Shown piece by piece: positions 60,767 to 64,000 of a stretch of DNA of 64,000 nt. Positions within the stretch are counted from its first letter, which is position 1. Each line of letters begins with the position of its first letter. The notes below the pieces were generated by a model. The model made no database searches, was not told the DNA's origin, and worked only from the letters and a program-made list of their open reading frames with translations. A program made the position numbers and the translations under genes. Origin of the DNA: Janthinobacterium sp. (GTDB lineage Bacteria > Pseudomonadota > Gammaproteobacteria > Burkholderiales > Chitinibacteraceae); contig JANYCY010000070.1 in assembly GCA_025360045.1 (NCBI GenBank), forward strand, positions 117,820 through 181,819, in the 5' to 3' direction.

Positions 60767-62068
60767 ATGTCCGATACAACACTCAACGATCTAGCGCTGC
60801 CTAGCAGCGCCGCAACATGGACCAAGCAAGACACCGTTTGGATGCTTGGCCTCTATGGCACCGCTGTTGGCGCGGGGACTTTGTTTCTGCCGATTAATGC
60901 AGGGATTGGTGGTTTATGGCCGCTAATTATGATGGCGCTATTGGCCTTGCCAATGACCTTTTTTGCTCACCGAGGATTGAGCCGATTTGTACTTTCTGGC
61001 TCAACTAAAGATGGCGATATCACCGAGGTAGTGGAAGAACACTTTGGTAAGGGCGCAGGCAAACTCATTACTCTGCTTTACTTCTTTGCCATTTACCCGA
61101 TTCTCTTGGTTTACAGCGTAGCCATTACCAACACCGTGTTGTCCTTCCTCACCCACCAAATGCATATTGCAGTGGGCACCGATCTCGTAACACGCGGTAT
61201 TTTTGCGTTGTGTTTAATCTTGGGACTGATGTCAATTGTGCGATTAGGTGGTGATTTTATTGTTAAAGCCATGAGTATCTTGGTCTACCCTTTTGTGATT
61301 GCTCTGATGGTTTTAGCGGTTTATCTGATCCCGAACTGGAACAGCTCCGTACTTGATCACGCAGGTAGCTTAGGCGACGCACTGAGCAGCAGCTCTTTCT
61401 ACAAGACGCTATGGTTGGCAATCCCCGTAATGGTGTTCTCGTTTAACCACTCGCCGATTATCTCTTCGTTTGCTGTAAGCCAGAAAAAACTACACCCCGG
61501 CAAAGAAGACCAAGTGGCATCTAAAATCTTGCTACGTAGCCATATCATGATGGTGCTGTCGGTCATGTTCTTTGTATTTAGCTGTGTATTTAGCTTAGCT
61601 CCTGCTGATTTGATCGCCGCTAAAACACAAAATATTTCAATCTTGTCCTACCTTGCCAACCACTTTGACAATCCAGTTATTGCTTGGATGGCTCCAATCA
61701 TTGCCTTTATCGCCATTACTAAATCCTACCTTGGTCACTACCTTGGCGCAAAAGAAGGCCTGCATGGCTTGGTCATCAAACAATTGCGTGAAAAAGGTAA
61801 AACCATTTCAACACCTAAGCTTGAACGTTACACCTCAATCTTTATGCTGATTACCACTTGGTTGGTTGCCACCATCAACCCAAATATCTTGGGAATGATT
61901 GAAACACTAGGCGGTCCAGTGATTGCGGTACTGCTGTTCCTGATGCCGATGTACGCCATCCGTAAAGTACCTGCCATGCGTAAGTATTCCGGCGCAGCCA
62001 GCAATGTGTTTGTGGTCTTGATTGGTGTGATTGCCATCTCTGCCATCTTCTTTAGCCTCATGTCCTAG
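60767..62068 (+). CDS. Serine/threonine transporter, HAAAP family (SdaC/TdcC-like)
   Basis: A 433-residue inner-membrane transporter with 11 predicted helices. The start carries WTKQDTVWMLGLYGTAVGAGTLFLPINAG (residues about 18-46) with the unwound-helix Gly-rich motif, and FNHSPIISSFAVSQ (near 227-240) and FIAITKSYLGHYLGAKEGL (near 315-333) match SdaC/TdcC. It takes up L-serine (or threonine) with protons. The lyase gene sdaA lies downstream, across a long inverted repeat. Substrate serine is inferred from that partner. Confidence 0.9.
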   Translation: MSDTTLNDLALPSSAATWTKQDTVWMLGLYGTAVGAGTLFLPINAGIGGLWPLIMMALLALPMTFFAHRGLSRFVLSGSTKDGDITEVVEEHFGKGAGKLITLLYFFAIYPILLVYSVAITNTVLSFLTHQMHIAVGTDLVTRGIFALCLILGLMSIVRLGGDFIVKAMSILVYPFVIALMVLAVYLIPNWNSSVLDHAGSLGDALSSSSFYKTLWLAIPVMVFSFNHSPIISSFAVSQKKLHPGKEDQVASKILLRSHIMMVLSVMFFVFSCVFSLAPADLIAAKTQNISILSYLANHFDNPVIAWMAPIIAFIAITKSYLGHYLGAKEGLHGLVIKQLREKGKTISTPKLERYTSIFMLITTWLVATINPNILGMIETLGGPVIAVLLFLMPMYAIRKVPAMRKYSGAASNVFVVLIGVIAISAIFFSLMS

Positions 62069-62070
62069 CC

Positions 62071-62225
62071 GCCTATCGGACATAAGACTGTCCTACTACG
62101 AAAACGCCGGACTTGGCCAGATTTCGATGATTTTCTCGTTAAATAGCCAGCTATTCGCCTCAAAAATCATCAAAATCTGTCTCAAACCGGACGTTCTCTC
62201 GCTACGGACGCTTATGTCCGACAGG
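62071..62225. repeat. 155-bp imperfect inverted repeat between serine transporter and sdaA
   Basis: Outer arms TCGGACATAAG (62076-62086) and CTTATGTCCGA (62211-62221), with GCCT/AGGC outside them. The pairing continues inward through GCCGGAC/CCGG and CAGATTTCGATGATTTT against AAAATCATCAAAATCTG, leaving a small loop near 62149. Roughly four fifths of the arm positions pair by eye. It could be a MITE-like element, or a hairpin that sets the ratio of transporter to lyase mRNA. Confidence 0.8.
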
Positions 62226-62284
62226 CCGCCCAATATATACAGCCTGCCCTCATGCAGAGCAGGCTGTTTTCCAAGGAAATAGCC

Positions 62285-63676
62285 ATGTTTAGCACCTTAG
62301 ATATCTACAAAATTGGCATTGGCCCATCCAGCTCGCACACCATTGGCCCCATGAAAGCTGGGCATCAGTTTTTAGGCACCCTTAAAGAAACGGGGCAGTT
62401 TAATGCGGTCACCAAAATCGCAGTGGATTGCTACGGCTCGCTCTCCCTTACAGGAAAAGGCCATTGCACCGATCACGCCATCATGCTGGGCCTAGCAGGC
62501 AATTTGCCCGACACGATTGATTTAGACAATATGGCTAGCATCGTGCACGAAGTAGAGCAAAATGGCACGATCAGCCTAGGCCGCACTCAGCAACGCGTAG
62601 GCTTTAGCTTGGTGTTTCAAGACAGCTACCTGCCCCTACACGAAAACGGCATGATGATCCGCGCCTTTGTCGGCGATGTTTGTTGCCTAAGTAAGACCTA
62701 TTATTCGATTGGCGGCGGCTTTATTGTGGATGAAGAGCACTTCAATCAAGGTAGTTGCAACGATATTCCCGTGCCGCATCACTTTTTAAGCGCGGATGAT
62801 TTGCTCAATATGTGCGAAGACAGCGGCCTATCTATTTCTGCCCTTGTTCTCGAAAACGAAAAAGCATTTCACGACTTAAGCGAGATCAAAGCCCACTTTG
62901 TCAGCGTTTGGAGTGTCATGCAAAGCAGTATCGAGCGCGGCATGAAAACCGAAGGCAATCTGCCAGGCCCAATGCGCATTCCCCGCCGCGCTCCTGCGCT
63001 ACATCACCTCTTGACTAGCTCGCTTGATGTCGCCAATGACCCACTCAATGTGATGGACTGGGTGAATATGTACGCGATGGCGATGTCAGAAGAAAACGCT
63101 GCCGGTGGCCGCGTGATTACCGCTCCCACCAATGGCGCTTGCGGCATCGTTCCTGGCGTGATGTCCTACTACAATCACTTTATTCAGCCACTGGATGAAG
63201 AAAGCGCACTGCGTTTCTTCTTAGCCTCTGGCGCAATTGGCTGCTTGTATAAGCTCAACGCATCCATCTCTGGCGCTGAAGTAGGTTGCCAAGGTGAAGT
63301 CGGCGTCGCCTGCTCGATGGCTGCAGCGGGCCTTGCCGAATTGATGGGCGGCAGCCCTGCCCAAGTCTGCATGGCGGCTGAAATTGCCATGGAACATAAC
63401 CTTGGCCTGACCTGTGATCCCGTTGGCGGACAAGTTCAAATCCCCTGTATCGAGCGCAACGCGATTGGCGCAGTCAAAGCCATCAACGCCGCCCGCATGG
63501 CCATGCACCGCAGTAGCAGCCCCAAAGTATCTTTAGATAAAGTAATTGCCGCGATGTACGCCACGGGCAAAGACATGGACGCAAAATACCGCGAAACATC
63601 TTGCGGCGGACTCGCCCTGCAAATCACGGCCCCTGCACTAAAAACCATACGTTTTATAGATAAAGTACCCGCTTAA
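62285..63676 (+). CDS. sdaA: L-serine ammonia-lyase, single-chain iron-sulfur type
   Basis: Deaminates L-serine to pyruvate and ammonia with an oxygen-sensitive [4Fe-4S] cluster. ATG 62285 has AAGGAAAT upstream and gives [23 protein letters not shown]. The beta domain (about residues 1-150) is followed by the catalytic alpha domain: [18 protein letters not shown] (near 280-297), cysteines in [20 protein letters not shown] and [18 protein letters not shown], and SCGGLALQ near the end. At 463 residues it is the normal one-chain length. A strong terminator follows. Confidence 0.96.
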   Translation: MFSTLDIYKIGIGPSSSHTIGPMKAGHQFLGTLKETGQFNAVTKIAVDCYGSLSLTGKGHCTDHAIMLGLAGNLPDTIDLDNMASIVHEVEQNGTISLGRTQQRVGFSLVFQDSYLPLHENGMMIRAFVGDVCCLSKTYYSIGGGFIVDEEHFNQGSCNDIPVPHHFLSADDLLNMCEDSGLSISALVLENEKAFHDLSEIKAHFVSVWSVMQSSIERGMKTEGNLPGPMRIPRRAPALHHLLTSSLDVANDPLNVMDWVNMYAMAMSEENAAGGRVITAPTNGACGIVPGVMSYYNHFIQPLDEESALRFFLASGAIGCLYKLNASISGAEVGCQGEVGVACSMAAAGLAELMGGSPAQVCMAAEIAMEHNLGLTCDPVGGQVQIPCIERNAIGAVKAINAARMAMHRSSSPKVSLDKVIAAMYATGKDMDAKYRETSCGGLALQITAPALKTIRFIDKVPA

Positions 63677-63692
63677 AGAAACGCATGAATAT

Positions 63693-63728
63693 AGCCCCGT
63701 TCTCACTTAGTGAGAGCGGGGCTTTTTT
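63693..63728 (+). terminator. Rho-independent terminator of sdaA
   Basis: AGCCCCG then TTCTCA, loop CTTAG, TGAGAG, CGGGGCT and six Ts ending at 63728. Starts 17 bp after the sdaA stop. Strong, near-perfect stem. Confidence 0.93.
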
Positions 63729-63859
63729 AGCATTATTGCCTAAGGCAATAGCGTGCAACATCTTAGACTGATGGCTTATCAGCCCCGTTTTTTCAGCCGC
63801 TCAGGCGATAAAGGTCGATAACATAAAACATACCCAGCAGCTTAAACAAACGATTGAGC

Positions 63860-64000
63860 GTAAGCACCCAGCCGCCCCGTGACTGCACAGCTTATTTTTC
63901 TGTTACTGGGCGCAGTGGTAGCAGTTCATCGATTCGGCTGTTGGGCCAGGTTGGCAGTTTTTCTAGTGTATCGGTTAGCCAAGCTTGTGGGTCGAGGCCG
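63860..64000 (-). mobile_element. Terminal part of an IS66-family insertion sequence
   Basis: The window ends inside an element. A terminus GTAAGCACCC at 63860 fits the GTAAGC start of IS66-family inverted repeats, and the downstream frame encodes an IS66-type C-terminus on the minus strand. The other end and the target duplication (8 bp in this family) are outside the window. Confidence 0.65.
63892..64000 (-). CDS. IS66 family transposase, C-terminal end (partial)
   Basis: Only the last 35 codons are visible: GLDPQAWLTDTLEKLPTWPN, then SRIDELLPLRPVTEK and stop TAA at 63894-63892. This is the highly conserved C-terminus of IS66 transposases (a WLTDTLEKLP-type stretch followed by IDELLP). It is open at the window edge, so whether the transposase is intact cannot be judged. 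The frame was translated by hand and is too short to stand on length alone; the motif match carries the call. Confidence 0.75.
   Translation of the reverse strand, partial: GLDPQAWLTDTLEKLPTWPNSRIDELLPLRPVTEK

Overview
The window looks like chromosomal DNA of a motile betaproteobacterium. Gene content (zipA-ligA pair, RNase E, polar-type fliC-flaG-fliD-fliS-fliT block, FlhB-like FlhX, P22-Cro-like regulator, BigR sulfur locus) suggests the order Neisseriales, perhaps near Iodobacter, Deefgea or Chromobacterium. That placement is inference from gene families; no rRNA or tRNA gene was recognised to confirm it. Coding sequence is moderately GC-rich, while intergenic DNA is AT-rich and carries several families of palindromic repeats.

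Layout. 1-5.2 kb (minus): a TonB energy-transduction operon tonB-exbB-exbD-exbD (the last gene cut by the window edge) beside a TonB-dependent outer-membrane receptor that has a perfect FNR-type box upstream. 6-14 kb: housekeeping genes (crotonase-like protein, WbuC-like cupin, S4 RNA-binding protein, spermidine-synthase-like protein, GIY-YIG protein, trpS, M50 protease, YciO, RNase AM-type PHP phosphatase, cysM). 14-17 kb: a sodium-dependent transporter and an MFS transporter. 17-24 kb (minus): flagellar genes flhX, fliK-like, a DUF2802 gene, fliT, fliS, fliD, flaG and fliC. fliC has a near-consensus sigma-28 promoter and encodes a flagellin with a canonical EF-hand loop in its variable region. 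24-36.4 kb (minus): a glycan locus with a 1508-residue multi-domain glycosyltransferase next to fliC, then a tightly packed CDP-sugar pathway (rfbF, rfbG, rfbC-like epimerase, C-methyltransferase, DegT aminotransferase, NeuD-like acetyltransferase, CmcI-like methyltransferase), with galU behind a strong terminator. galU is continuous in frame with an upstream Cro-like HTH domain.

36.8-41.3 kb (minus): ligA, a lipoprotein and zipA. 42-46.9 kb: a DUF808 membrane protein, then a persulfide/sulfur-stress locus (ETHE1-like metallo-hydrolase divergent from a BigR-like ArsR regulator, two half-size YeeE/YedE transporters and a SulP permease). 47-51 kb (minus): motD, sppA, a Rieske protein, a HAD phosphatase and rluC. 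51.7-54.6 kb (plus): rne behind a long, stem-loop-rich upstream region. 55-58.8 kb (plus): livHMGF without a binding-protein gene. 58.9-63.7 kb (plus): ydcF, then a serine-utilisation locus (YheO-like regulator, serine transporter, L-serine ammonia-lyase) preceded by a perfect FNR box and containing a 155-bp inverted repeat. The right edge enters an IS66-family element.

The most distinctive points are the probable flagellin glycosylation locus beside an EF-hand flagellin, the Cro-GalU reading-frame continuity with an operator-like palindrome, the FNR-type boxes, and the repeat families. No CRISPR array, prophage, toxin-antitoxin pair or obvious defence system was seen.
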